Shown: one piece after another, positions 10,532 through 22,500 of the stretch
How the letters are laid out: every line of letters begins with the position of its first letter
Numbering within the stretch: the stretch's first letter is position 1
Source of the DNA: Dipteris shenzhenensis
Taxonomy: Eukaryota; Polypodiophyta; Polypodiopsida; Gleicheniales
Length of the DNA stretch: 64,000 nt
Direction: 5' to 3' (one strand)
Assembly (NCBI GenBank): GCA_047967505.1
Contig: CM106538.1
Notes under the pieces: generated by a model
Seen by the model: only the letters and a program-made list of their open reading frames with translations
Told to the model about the DNA's origin: nothing
Database searches by the model: none
Program-made: the position numbers and the translations under genes

Positions 10532-13500
10532 GTAACACTCTAATTACCATTTTGAGCCCATGTTTTGTTTCAAACCTTTTTGTTTGTGTGAGAGGTAAAA
10601 GATATGCTGCTCAAGAAGGTGACAAATTACAATACAACTGGTCACAAAAGTTAGCATCCTTTTACAACAATTAGGAATTCTTTGGTGGTTGGCTGCCTCT
10701 CACTAATGACCTGCTTCCCCTTCCTCTAGTCACCCGTAGTTTAGCTCCTCGCATTTCTCTACTTGCCTCACCATAGACCCTTCCACCTCTTCCTGACTTT
10801 CCTTTCTTCCCTTATTTCGTCCCATTTCCAGCTTGCTTGGCCTCTTTTTCCTACCTAGGAACCTCCTTTGACAGCCCAGAGATCCCACGATTTGGCAAAG
10901 GAAACAATCCACCGTGAGAGACCTTTGAGAGTTCCCATAGGTTGGCAAAGATATCAATCATGGGAGCCCCAACCCGAAAAGTATGTAACACAAGGATGTC
11001 TCAAGATCCTATGGTGTGGATGACAAAGTTCTCTACATTATGAAAGTAAAGTAAAAGACTTTAAGGTGGCCTACAGCTAGTTGCCTCTAGTTTTCTTTTC
11101 CTGGTGATCAACTTGTCCATGTGTTGTATGGCAATCCAATGTATCGTGGAGAGAGTATCCCTCATGTGATGATCTGTGACTCCAATTGTGCAAAGTGTGG
11201 AGATCAGTGCATGGTGTATGCCTCCTCGAGCTCTGGTGGTGTATGCATCCTTGAGCTCTAGTGGTGACTACTTGCAAGCCTTCCACCTGCCATTCCACCC
11301 CCACACAACAAATTACCTGAAAGATGACTTTGATAAGTACCTACATTCATAATTGCTAGCCATCATTTGCTTTGCATCTCTAGAATTTCTCAAAAGGATG
11401 TGGAAAGATTTATTATGGCGAGCAATGTGGAGGTTGTGAAGTTGTGTGTGGGGGCATGTTAAGAGAATATGGGGCCGTGTCAATATTGTTTTTTCCCCCC
11501 CTTCCCAAAAAGAAGACTTCTAATATGTATGAATGAAATTCAAAGAGCAAAGCTAAAGGGAAGAGTACATCATGCATAGCATGAAAAAGCAAACACCTTA
11601 ATAGGGCAAAATCAAACTTTTGTAAAAGAGCTAGAAAATATCCAAGGCTGAGGCTGAAAGTGCCACCTCAACCTTGCAGAGGACTATGGAGAGCCATTCC
11701 ACTCCCTAAGGAAAACAGTCCTCCCGGTAGAGGCTGCTCGGCAAGATCCCTGCATGCTCCCTCAAATGGCCACCAAGGTATGTACAATATATGTCAAAAT
11801 ATTGGCTGCTTGGTATGTATAGTATTTGTCGAAATATTGGCTAGTATGTGTGGAGGGTGGACTTGAGAACCATCCAAGGCCTTTGTACATCTGGATCCCC
11901 AAATAAGCCACGCTGATATGCTGGTATCTCCCATGAGGCGTTCACAGAGGCATGTGCAAGTCTATAAGGAGATCCAAGAACATCATCTAGAGAGCATGAC
12001 TCAACCAAATGTCATTGAACCAAAAGATCCAAGAAGAGTCATGTCTCTCATAAAATACTTGAGGCCCTGAAAGAGAAATCTAGGCCAGTGCACCCTAGGT
12101 CACGAAGAAAGGAGAATGCATAAAGGTGCTGAATAAACTAGCAATCCTCTTCTAGATGATCCTCACGTTTATGCACTCCCATAAGCATTTCTAAAAAGAC
12201 TTCTTAGTAGAGGGGCAATGAATACAAGTAGAGTCTACCACGAACACGAACCTCCACTGGTTCATTGCAATCCCTCCATGAATAGAGAGCCAAATGAAAA
12301 GAGTGATTTTTCTATTCCTGGGAGATTTTTCAGAATCTCTTCCAAAAGATTCTGCAAGTTTATAGAAATCTGCTAACTTTTCCAATGAGGAGCACTGGTG
12401 GGCTTCCAACCTCTAAGGCTGATTTGAACTTCCTAGCATTACTAACCGTATATCAAAAGAAGGGGAGGCTCTTATCTCGGTGCCTTGCATCAATCCATTC
12501 CCACTCTCCCCGGGGTCCCATTGCAAATACTCGATGGGAATACCTTCATAAAGACAAATTCTCCAACAACCCAAGAGAATGTGATATGGGTTAGGGTCTA
12601 GATACCAACCTAAAGTCAAAAAACTCCGCTCTTCCTTGCGTTTGAATTGGCCTTTTCCACCTCGATTGACGAATGGGTTCCCACTCAGTCAATCCGTTAC
12701 CGCCCACACCGACCGCGAGAACCGTCACTTTCTCAAAAGACGAGCTACAGCAGTTGCAAAAGGATTTGGAGGATGAGTCTTCCACGACTCTCTTCGCACG
12801 CATCCATGGCTCCCACCCCTCCAGGTCACAAGCCACAGATTGGATGCTTGTGGCGCTTCCCCAGGAGCTCGCGTCCCACCTTAAGGATGTTCGTTTGTTG
12901 GGACGAGGTTTCTTTCAGGTGTGCCTAGATTCCCCGGATGTCACGAGAGACCTGCTACAGGTCGGGTTTCTATTTCTAGGCTACAGGAGGATTTTTTTGT
13001 TTCCCTTTCAACTGGTTTTTGATCCAGTTGAAGAGGACAAGCAAGGAGTTTTTGTTTTCATCAGGTTCTCTGGTCTCCCCTCAGTTTATCACCGGCTTCT
13101 TTCAATTATTAGCGAGAGGTTTGGTGTGGTAGTAGAGATCCCCCCTCTTTCTGGCGAGCCCTCTTCGGGGGCTGAGGCGGTCAGGATGGATGGGGTACCC
13201 AGGGTTAGGGTCATTGTCCAGGACCCTAATATTTCAGATGACCACATCATGCTACAGCGACCCGATGGGTCCTTCCGCCAAAGATTTGAGGTTGCAGGTT
13301 GGCAGGACCAGTGCAGGATTTGCAGATCCTCGGGACACTTTGCTAGAGATTGCCCAAAGAAGAAAAAGAGGCCCAGAAAGCAACCAGCTTGTACTAGCTT
13401 ACGACAAAGAGCAGGAGCAGGACCTACCGCTCTACAGGCACCACCTCAGACATGGGCTCCCCCCCCTCCTAGGGCTACACGAGTCCCTCTTGCATCCCGC

Positions 13501-16500
13501 ACCACCTCTGGCCCACGGTGGGTTTCGATCGCGGTTAGGCCCTCTACTTCAGATCACACATCCATTGCTTCGGAGGCTACCTCCTTGGAGCCTCGGGAGG
13601 AGACTAGTGTTCAGGAGCCTTGTTCGACTCCACCCCAGGATCAGGCTGTACCTTCCTCAGCAGCCCAGGTTGTTGGCACCTCATCCGTAGCACTTCTTGA
13701 TCAGGACTTAGTATAGGTGCCTCCTATTCCCTCGAGAGAGCAGCTTGGGATGCCTTCTTGTTCAGATTCAGTGACAGAGATGTTTGGTCAGATGATGCAT
13801 TTCATGTTTAGTCTCAGTCACTTTTGTTTTCATGGTCAAACCATAGGGTGCAGACACCGTCATGCACTTAGCGACAGCTTTCTATGCCTCCCTTCTTTCC
13901 GCAGATCCTGACACACACCCCATATGTGGCTAGAGATGAGATTTGACAGAGTTTACCTGTGTTGGTCACACCAGAGATGATATGCTCACTTGATGCACGC
14001 TTTACCAACACAGAGTTCAAGAGTGCTCTCTCCGCCCTTCATAAGGGCAAATGTTTTGGTTCCGATGGTCTTACTCCTTTTTTTACAGCCTTTTGGGATA
14101 TGATAGGTGATCATATTACTTCAGCCCTGCAGGGCATTTGGGACTCGGGTGAGATGCCTGACTCACTGACCGAGGGACTCATACACCTTATCCCGAAAGG
14201 TGGAAACATGAATTTTGTATCCCATTGGAGACCCATCACTCTTTTGGGCACTCTGTATAAAATCTTGGCCAAGGCAATCAGCATCCAGTTGCAGCCCCTT
14301 CTTCCAGAGCTCATCCATGATACTCAGACAGGCTTTGTGCATGGCAGGAGCATATTTGATAATATATTTTCCTTTTGGGAAGCCACACAGTGGGCTATGC
14401 AGAGTGGGTAGAGGCTGGCAGTTCTACTCCTAGACTTTGAGAAAGCCTATGACAGAGTAGATTGGGGTTTTCTTGAGGGCACTCTTCTACGGTTTGGATT
14501 TTCAGATGCATGGATTAGAGGGGTTGGCCTCCCTTTACAGATCAGCCCATAGCCAGGTTTTGATTGGAGGGGTAAGGGGTGACAGGTTTCAGATTTTCAG
14601 ATCAGTTCATCAGGGATGCCCTTTAGCCCCCTTCCTCTTTCTCTTTGTGGTAGAAGCTATGAGTATCTTCCTTAGATCTCAAGCTGAGCTTTATGGGTTG
14701 AGATTGCCCTTGAGACAGGAGCAGGAGCTTCTTGACTATGAGTTGGCTGATGACACTGCTATTTTTATTGAGGCCTCTTCGTAGTCACTTGATTCTTTCC
14801 GGACAGCCTTGGATATTTTTTGCTCAGCTGCAAGGGCACACATTAATTGGCATAAATCCTTTGGCTTTTGGATCAGTGATGAAGACACTCCGGGTTGGGG
14901 AGTTGACATTGGGCTTTCTTGGATTCAGAGGGGTGTTCCTATCAGATATTTGGGATGCCAGGTAGGGTTGGGCATCTCTCCAGCACAGCAGTTCGCCCCA
15001 GTACTAGAAAGTATAAGGAAAAAGCTCATTTTTTGGAGCTCAGCCAAGACCTTGCCTCTAGAGTTGTGGTAGTGTACCAGGTTCTCTTGGCCACTGCCTG
15101 GTTTGTGTGTTCTTGTTGGTGCCGGTCTAGGGATTGCACTCAGCTCATTAGACCAGTCAGGAATTTTTTATGGAGTGGACTTGATGGCACGGCAGATGTT
15201 GCAGCGAGGGTGGCATGGGAGACCATTATTCTCCCTACATGGGAAGGGGGCCTTAATATCATTGACCCAGACTTGTAGTGCAGGGCATTGCTTTGTAAGG
15301 TGGTGGTGAGGGGACTCATGCCTGGGTAGGAACCTTGGAAGGATTTCTTTTTTGGACGCATTCAGGCTTGCACACCTACCTTAGGAAATGATTGGGTGGA
15401 CAGCCCTCGCTGGATTTTTACTTCCGCCTCTCTCAGGTCTCCTGCCTCTCCTCTCATGACTGCCATCCTCAAAGCTTGGGGGAGCTTTAGGAACACTCTT
15501 CGAAGGGTTCCGCCCTCTACCCTTGAAGAGATTGATAGGCAGCCAATCATTTGGAACGATAGTATACTTGATGAGCATGGCATACCTCTGGGCACTTCCC
15601 ATTATATGCAGGGGTCTGGATGGGAGAGAGGCCCCACCTACACAGTAGGCACTTGGAAGGCTTTTATCAGGCTACCTGAGGATCAGAGGCTACAATCCGT
15701 GAGTCACCTCAGAGGGGTAGCACGTAGGATTCAGCAGATAGATGCAGCCATCCCGGTGGAATGGACAGTTGAGATGCCTATTACTTCCACCACTTGGATG
15801 GGAGCTTTTTCGAGGACAGCAATTCCTGTACAGGTGATTGCTCTTCGAGGTGTCGGGGAAGATGCTCAGGTCTTTGACGTTGGGGATGGAGGTATACTCT
15901 CTAGATCCACGGTATTCTTCTAGAGGTTGCCTTTCAGCCTGTCAGGATTGTTGGTTTTGTGGACCATGGAGCGGGCTTGTAGTGGTACTTGGACCCCGAC
16001 CCTCTGCTCTTGGGCCTGGGATCCTGGAGGTTGTGGTTATATGGAGGTGCACCTATGAGGTGCTTGCAGTGGGACCTAGGAGAGTGGGAGTGGATAGATC
16101 ATGGGCACCGAGAGAGGGGGATTCCCTTCTTTTGTTTCACGGTTGGTATGCCAGGAGATTTCAGCTGAGCAGTAGAGGTTGGATTCCCTCCAGAGCCCCC
16201 CATTGGGATAGCTTCTTCATCACCGTAGATTTGCGTAGGAATTTCTGGAGGAGGCTCTGGAAATCCCTCAGAAATAGAAAGATCACTCTTTTCTTTTGGC
16301 TTTCTATTCATGGAGGGATTGCAGTGAACCTGTGGAGATCATGATTTGGGGCTGATCCCACTTGCCTTCGCTATCATTCTGCAGAGGAGTCAGTGCGACA
16401 TTGCCTTTGGGACTGCAATCAAGCGAGAATTGTTTGGAAAGGAGTTGCTCGGATACTCAGCATTTTTCATACTTCCCCTTTCTTCATGACTTGGGGCTCG

Positions 16501-19500
16501 GTCGCATGGTTATCCCTTACTGGGCCCCAGGTGTTTTATGAGGGTGAGCCTTCTTCTTGGGCACTCTCGATCCGCCGACACGTGATAGAGCCCTGCTCTC
16601 TTCAGGATGTACCACATATTCCTTTCAGAGCTTCACATGTTTCAGTGGACACCTCTTGGCAGATTTTGGCTAGCATTTCCTCTTGGCACATTTGGAGAGC
16701 CAGATGCACAGAGGCCTTGGATGACACCCAGATACACCCATCACAGGTGTTCATGGGTATTTGGAGTGACACGGTTCACACTTTGATAGCCATATGGGCT
16801 AGCATGCAGGGCCCTTCACAGGCAGCCTCTTCTAGGAGGACTGTATTTCTTCGAGTTTGGAGGGGTTCTCCCTTTTTCTCGGAGGTTGCTACCGGATTGA
16901 GATGGCACTATCAGCGCCAATCCTTTCCTTTTGGCTCTTGAGCTTTTCATGCATTGCATGGTGTATCCCGTATTCCCGTATGGAGCTTGCTCTAAGGGTT
17001 TTCTTTAATACTTAATAGAAGTCTCTTTTTTGAAAAAAAAAAAAAAACTCCGCTCCACATGACCTACAACCCTAAGAAGAATATGCGTAAATACACCATT
17101 TGTAGACGTGGACAACCTTCCTCCAGAGTGAACATCAAAGACCAAGGAATCACTGTCTGATCCTTGAAACTCTATGACCTGAAGTGGATCCCTGTTTCGT
17201 GAAAGCCCCAAGACAAGTAGACTTAGAGATGCCACCTATGAGAACCCAATCCAAGGGTATGGCTGCATCAATTTGCTGAATTCTCCTTTCACTACCTTTG
17301 AACATCATTTGCTTTGAATGCCATGGAAAAAGACATGTAAAGTATGACTGTCCTATATTGCAAGTAAAGAAAGAGAATGATAGGCCGGTTACCTTGTTGG
17401 ATGCAGAACGGGAAATCGAGGAGAATGAAGGGAAAGAAGTAGAAGTGTTTGCAGAGAAGCGTAGTCATGAGGATGAGATGAATAGTGGCACTGATGAAGG
17501 CCATAGAGAGAAAGTATATGAGAGAAGAAGGAAGAAAAGGAAACCTTCCAGGAGGAAGATGGGTTTAGCAGACTTCTCATTGGCCAAGGGGTGTCGGACT
17601 ATGATCTCATTTCAGATTTATGAGAAGTGAAGGAAAAAATTACTATTCCCCAGATACTTGCTGTTAGCCCTTCTTTGAGACAGCAATTCATGAAGGCAGC
17701 TAGCACACGGAGGCCAAGGAAGAAGAGGGGGGGAGCACATGCCAAGGAAGTGAGTATTGATGTGAAAGATCAGATTCCAGTAGAGTGACAGCCACGGTTA
17801 ATGGTATGCCTGTCAAGAATGTTTATTTGGATGGTGGTGCTGCCATTAATGTGATCAGCGAGCGTACTGTGCGTGAAGTTGGCCTGAAGAGTAATGCTCC
17901 TTCTCCATACAAGGTGAGGCTATCATAGATGTAAGGGTGGACATATATAATGTGGCAACTTTGTGCACCTTTCATGTTCTTCCAACCAAGCCATATAAAA
18001 ATGAATATCCGATTATATTGGGAAGGCCTTGGCTGCGTCAAGGTGGAGCAGTGCAAAAGTGGGCCATGGGGAATTGATTTTCAGAGATGACACCAAGAGG
18101 GTGATAGCTTGAAAGATGGAAGAAAAGAGGTGATGGAAAGTAAGGAGTCTAAAGAATCCTCTTATACAAGCTATGATGAATATGATACTAGAACAGAGGA
18201 GACAACTTCAGGGGTGGTTCCAAGACTCGAACTGTGGAACTACTTGGTATCACATTGGGTGCACCAAGGGCCTGCCAAGAGGAAGAGGAAGAAGTAATCA
18301 GATCAGGAAAAAGAGCAGCAAATGTACAGATGCTGAATCCTCAATTGGACAGCCAAGAAAAGGAGGCATACTTGGACATGTTAAATGAATTCCCTCAACT
18401 TTTTGTTACAGATTACTTGCAGATGCAAAGAGTTACTATGGTGCAGCATAAGATTTAGCTGAATCCAAATGCTATTAGCTTTTTTTCGCCAAGCACCATA
18501 GTCATGTTCTTGCTTGAATTGTTTATCGTCTGAGCTTTGATATGTATAAAAAGATGAAGCAAGGCTATGAACAATACCTACCAAAATAATACACTGATTT
18601 ACAGACCCTATGGCAAATCAGAATACTCTATTTGGAGATTGAGGTTGCACTCACGAGCTTATATAGCATAGTCCTCCATGTAAATCAGAAATGTTTTTTT
18701 TTCTGTCTATTACAAGGGTGGGGTTGGTCTGGGGGACATCAGTATAGCTTACATACCACTGTATTTTCCATTGTCATGTTCTTCTATATTCTTGCATGGT
18801 TTTTTATAGGCTGAACTCTGATACATATAAAAGATGAAGCAAGGCTATGAACAATACTGACCAAATAATAAACTGATTTACAGACCCTATGGCCAATCTT
18901 TCAACTCTTGGAGGATAGTTGATTCACGCTTTCTGATAATATCAGGAAGTGTAAAGCTTCATACTATTATTGAATTTCTTGCTGAGCTCTTTAGTCCTGC
19001 TCATTGTCAAGGTTGGTATTTTTCTGCTAGGCATTCAAGGTGATCCAATAATCAATATGATCTGCTAGTTTAGTAGGGTGGTCGTATTTTATTTATAAAA
19101 GGGAACTAAGATTTGATTGTTTACTTAATTACTTGAAATATTTCAGATTCATTTTTTATGTATGGGTCAAATGTATCTCTAAAAACCTCTGTGAAGCCTC
19201 AAAACCCAGTATAGGTCATGGAGCTAGATTGTATCTAGGTGTCATAGTGGTAAGGGACATTATAATATGTAGTTATAGTGTCTATGCTCAGGGTGAGGAG
19301 TAATGTGTTTCTTGTGGAACATCTGGATTAGGAATAACTTGATAGAAGTTTTTAATAGTCAATCTGTGCCATTAAATTCCCTACCTCGATTTTTGAGTAC
19401 ATAAATTCTCTTTACGATGGAAATTAGTGGTGCAAACCCAGCTAGCCCTAGCTAGATTATATCTCACCTACAGTTAACATATTAATCTAGGCGTAATAGA

Positions 19501-22500
19501 TATTAGCCAAGGTAATTAACCCTCAAGGGTAAGCATTTGTTCTAACCCATAAGAGCATGGCTCTGGGCTAGGGCCAAATGCATCCAAGATCTTTCTATCT
19601 AGGATGCAAATGTAGTCTAACCAGGAGCTAGCAATAACCCAGCGCTAGACTAGAAGTAGTGTTTGGTGAGGTCTACTTCCCTAAGGGACAGCTTAGGGAA
19701 AAGCAGGAATATTCTAGGATAAGTGTGTTTGTTTGTGGAATAGCGGGCTACTTATAGCATTACCCTTGTATCCAAGGGACCACATGCTAATTATGTTTTT
19801 TTCATGAAAAAAATTTCTATTAAGTATGAAAAAAGTCCCAAGAACAAACTGCTCAAGACAATAATACATCACGTGTAGCATGGAAAAAAATCAAAGAGGG
19901 TGAAGCCCTACGTAAACAAAATCATGGTAAAGATCTAGGAATGAGGCTGAAAGTGCCACCACAAACCTATAGTGATCTCTGAGAAAAGGCGACTCTCCGC
20001 TCCCTAAGGAAAGAATAACTCCTTCCAAAAGCAGCCCTAGAAGACCCCTGTATACTTAACCAAATGAGCATGAAAGTGTGTATAGTGTTTGTCCAAATGA
20101 CCAAACGACCACCTCTGTGCGTTATTGGCCATGGTTTGAGAAGGTTGGAATTGGGAACCATCAAGTACCTCTATGCATCTGAATCTCCAATATGCCAAGC
20201 TGAAATGATCGTTTGATCTCCCATCATTGTTCATTGAGGCATGTGCAAGTTTGTAAGCCGAGGATGGAACAATATCCAGAGAGCATGACTCAACTAAATG
20301 ACATCGAACCAAAAAATCCCAAGAGGTTCTAAGGAGCTATGCATCTCATAGAACAGTTGAGGCCCAACAGAAAGAGCCAAGCCACTAAGCCCTAGGCGAT
20401 GAAGAAAGGGAGGGAACAAATCTATTCAAAAGTCTTGCAATCTCCTTCTAGACATCCCTTGCCTATCTACATTCTCAAAGGCAATGCTGAATGGACTCCT
20501 CAGTAGAAGACGATCCCACTACAAGTACTTCATGGGGCTACATTTTAGCGGAGAGTGGCTATTAATACAAGTGCAAGGCTCATTGTTCAGGATTCTTGGG
20601 CAATGTACTCTCCCAAGCTTAGGCCTAATGGCTTGGAAGTGGTTCGGCTTTTGCTTATGAGTCCTATGGTATGGAAATTTGGTGCCTCACCCACTAGGTG
20701 AACTATTTCCTACTACGGGCGGACTAGACGTCAGTCTCATTGGTGGTTCTCATTCTATAGCTGGGTGGTGAGTGCTAGCTCTCCTGCTGATGGTTTGTTT
20801 GTAACAGATCATATCCTGTAACCCCCAGTGTAGGATTTCTCTATTGCACTCTCTACCTACTACAGGGGGACTAGACGTCAGTCTCATTGGTGGTTCTCAT
20901 TCTATAGCTGGGTGGTGAGTGCTGGCTCTCCTGCTGATGGTTTGTTTGTAACAGATCATATCCAGGAACCCCCAGTGTAGGATTTCTCTATTGTGCTTTC
21001 TACCCTGGACTGTTGTAGAGTCACTTGACCTTTCAACCTAGAGTTTATTCTTGTCACATCACCCATGAGGTCATCCAGTGACATCATGTGTGATGCATGT
21101 GTGTGAGAAGATGAGGCTTGCCCAGCCTATAAATGAAGCACATTGTACTTTGTTCTACCACCGATCTATCACATGTACTTGTGTCACTCTCCGTGTCCAC
21201 ACCGTGTGCTCCAACATTGTATGAGAGCACGAGCTTCTTGCCTCAGTCCACCATCCCTTTCCTGAAGCATTTCCGCTCATACTCCTCCTAAAGCTTTCTT
21301 TCTTGCCAATATTTCCTTGTCGCAGCAGTTGCCTCGACCTACACATATACCTCATCGTGCTGCCCCAATCTATTTCTGTTGTCGATTGCTGTTAGCTTCA
21401 AGCTTAATGTCACTGCGCTGATCTACACAGGCCCCGCTTGGTTCATCTGCCCACTCAGGCCCGACCCTGCCTCCTCATGACATGCTGTGCAATCTTTTTT
21501 TTTAATGCTCAAAACTTCTTCTTTTTTGGCACGACGTCTATGACAACAATGTTGCTAAAGCTTCACCTTGACGCTGCCCCTTCGTTGTCTACATGTGTTT
21601 AAGTAGTGCAGCTTATGCATGCTGTTTCCCATAGAAGGATACGCTCGTCCTTCAATGCATGATTGCAGCGTCAAAATATCTATGACCAACCGCTATTCAC
21701 AATCGCCGTGCGATATATATCTGTCTAGAACCGTCACCGGTTGTGCCACATCTGTATGCTGGTTGTACATGGTCCTCTCACCTATATTCTAAGTAGGCCA
21801 ACCTGCCGCCGCTCTATTCTCCTCACTTTGTATCTCCTGAGTACATTGGAGCTGCTGGAAGCTGCCAATACTTCCTGCTGTTGCGTCACTTCCCTCATTC
21901 AGCTACAGCTCGTCACCTTCTCCACGAGGTGTTCTAGATCTCTCACCTTTTCTCGTTGCTTCTTTTCATTGTTTTTTTATCATGATTTGGTGGGGTACCT
22001 CCTTCCTTCTGAACTAAATGACCACCTCCTCAGTTTATTTCTGTTTTTATAACTTTGTACACTTGGTGAACTGCATGCTCAGCACTTTTAAGACTCAGAT
22101 TCTTGCTGAGATATTGCCATTGTACTCAGTTCATTTTTCCAGCTAGAACTTCTCCCAATAATAAAAAATTCTCAGCCATCACAGGACATCACAGTAGTGG
22201 GAGATATTCCAATCCTATTTGGATTCATGCAAGAAAAAATATATCCGTGATGAATTTGGTATGTCCTAGACTTGAGGAAGAATTTAATTTGAGTTCCTTC
22301 CATTGCCCATGTTCAGCACATGCTTGTTGAATTTCAAGATGATCAATGCAAGATCAAGGATCCCAAGAAAGGGTATGCAATTGTGGCAACAGGTACCTAT
22401 GATAGAGGGCTATACAAGCTTGATGCTCAGCCCTATGTACAGCAAGCTTTGGATGTCTCATTTTCTTCTCCCAATGATTTATGGCATGCCAAGTTTGGCC

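Larger units (their letters stand above)
12632..17041 (+). mobile_element. LINE insertion with 14-bp TSD, internally deleted
   Basis: This is a 4.4-kb L1-type retrotransposon copy in channel intron 1, sense to the gene. Order: ORF1 (intact), a remnant of the endonuclease C-terminus, RT, linker, zf-RVT-like domain, 3' UTR and poly(A) ending at 17,041. Most of the endonuclease and the stretch between endonuclease and RT are missing. It sits inside an older minus-strand copy of the same family. The element starts almost at the ORF1 ATG and lacks the pyrimidine-rich leader of other copies, so it is 5'-truncated. Confidence 0.9.

Noticed and set aside
13190-13690. 166-codon frame overlapping LINE ORF1
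   Set aside because: Shadow frame inside the intact ORF1, which has the CCHC knuckle and family matches.
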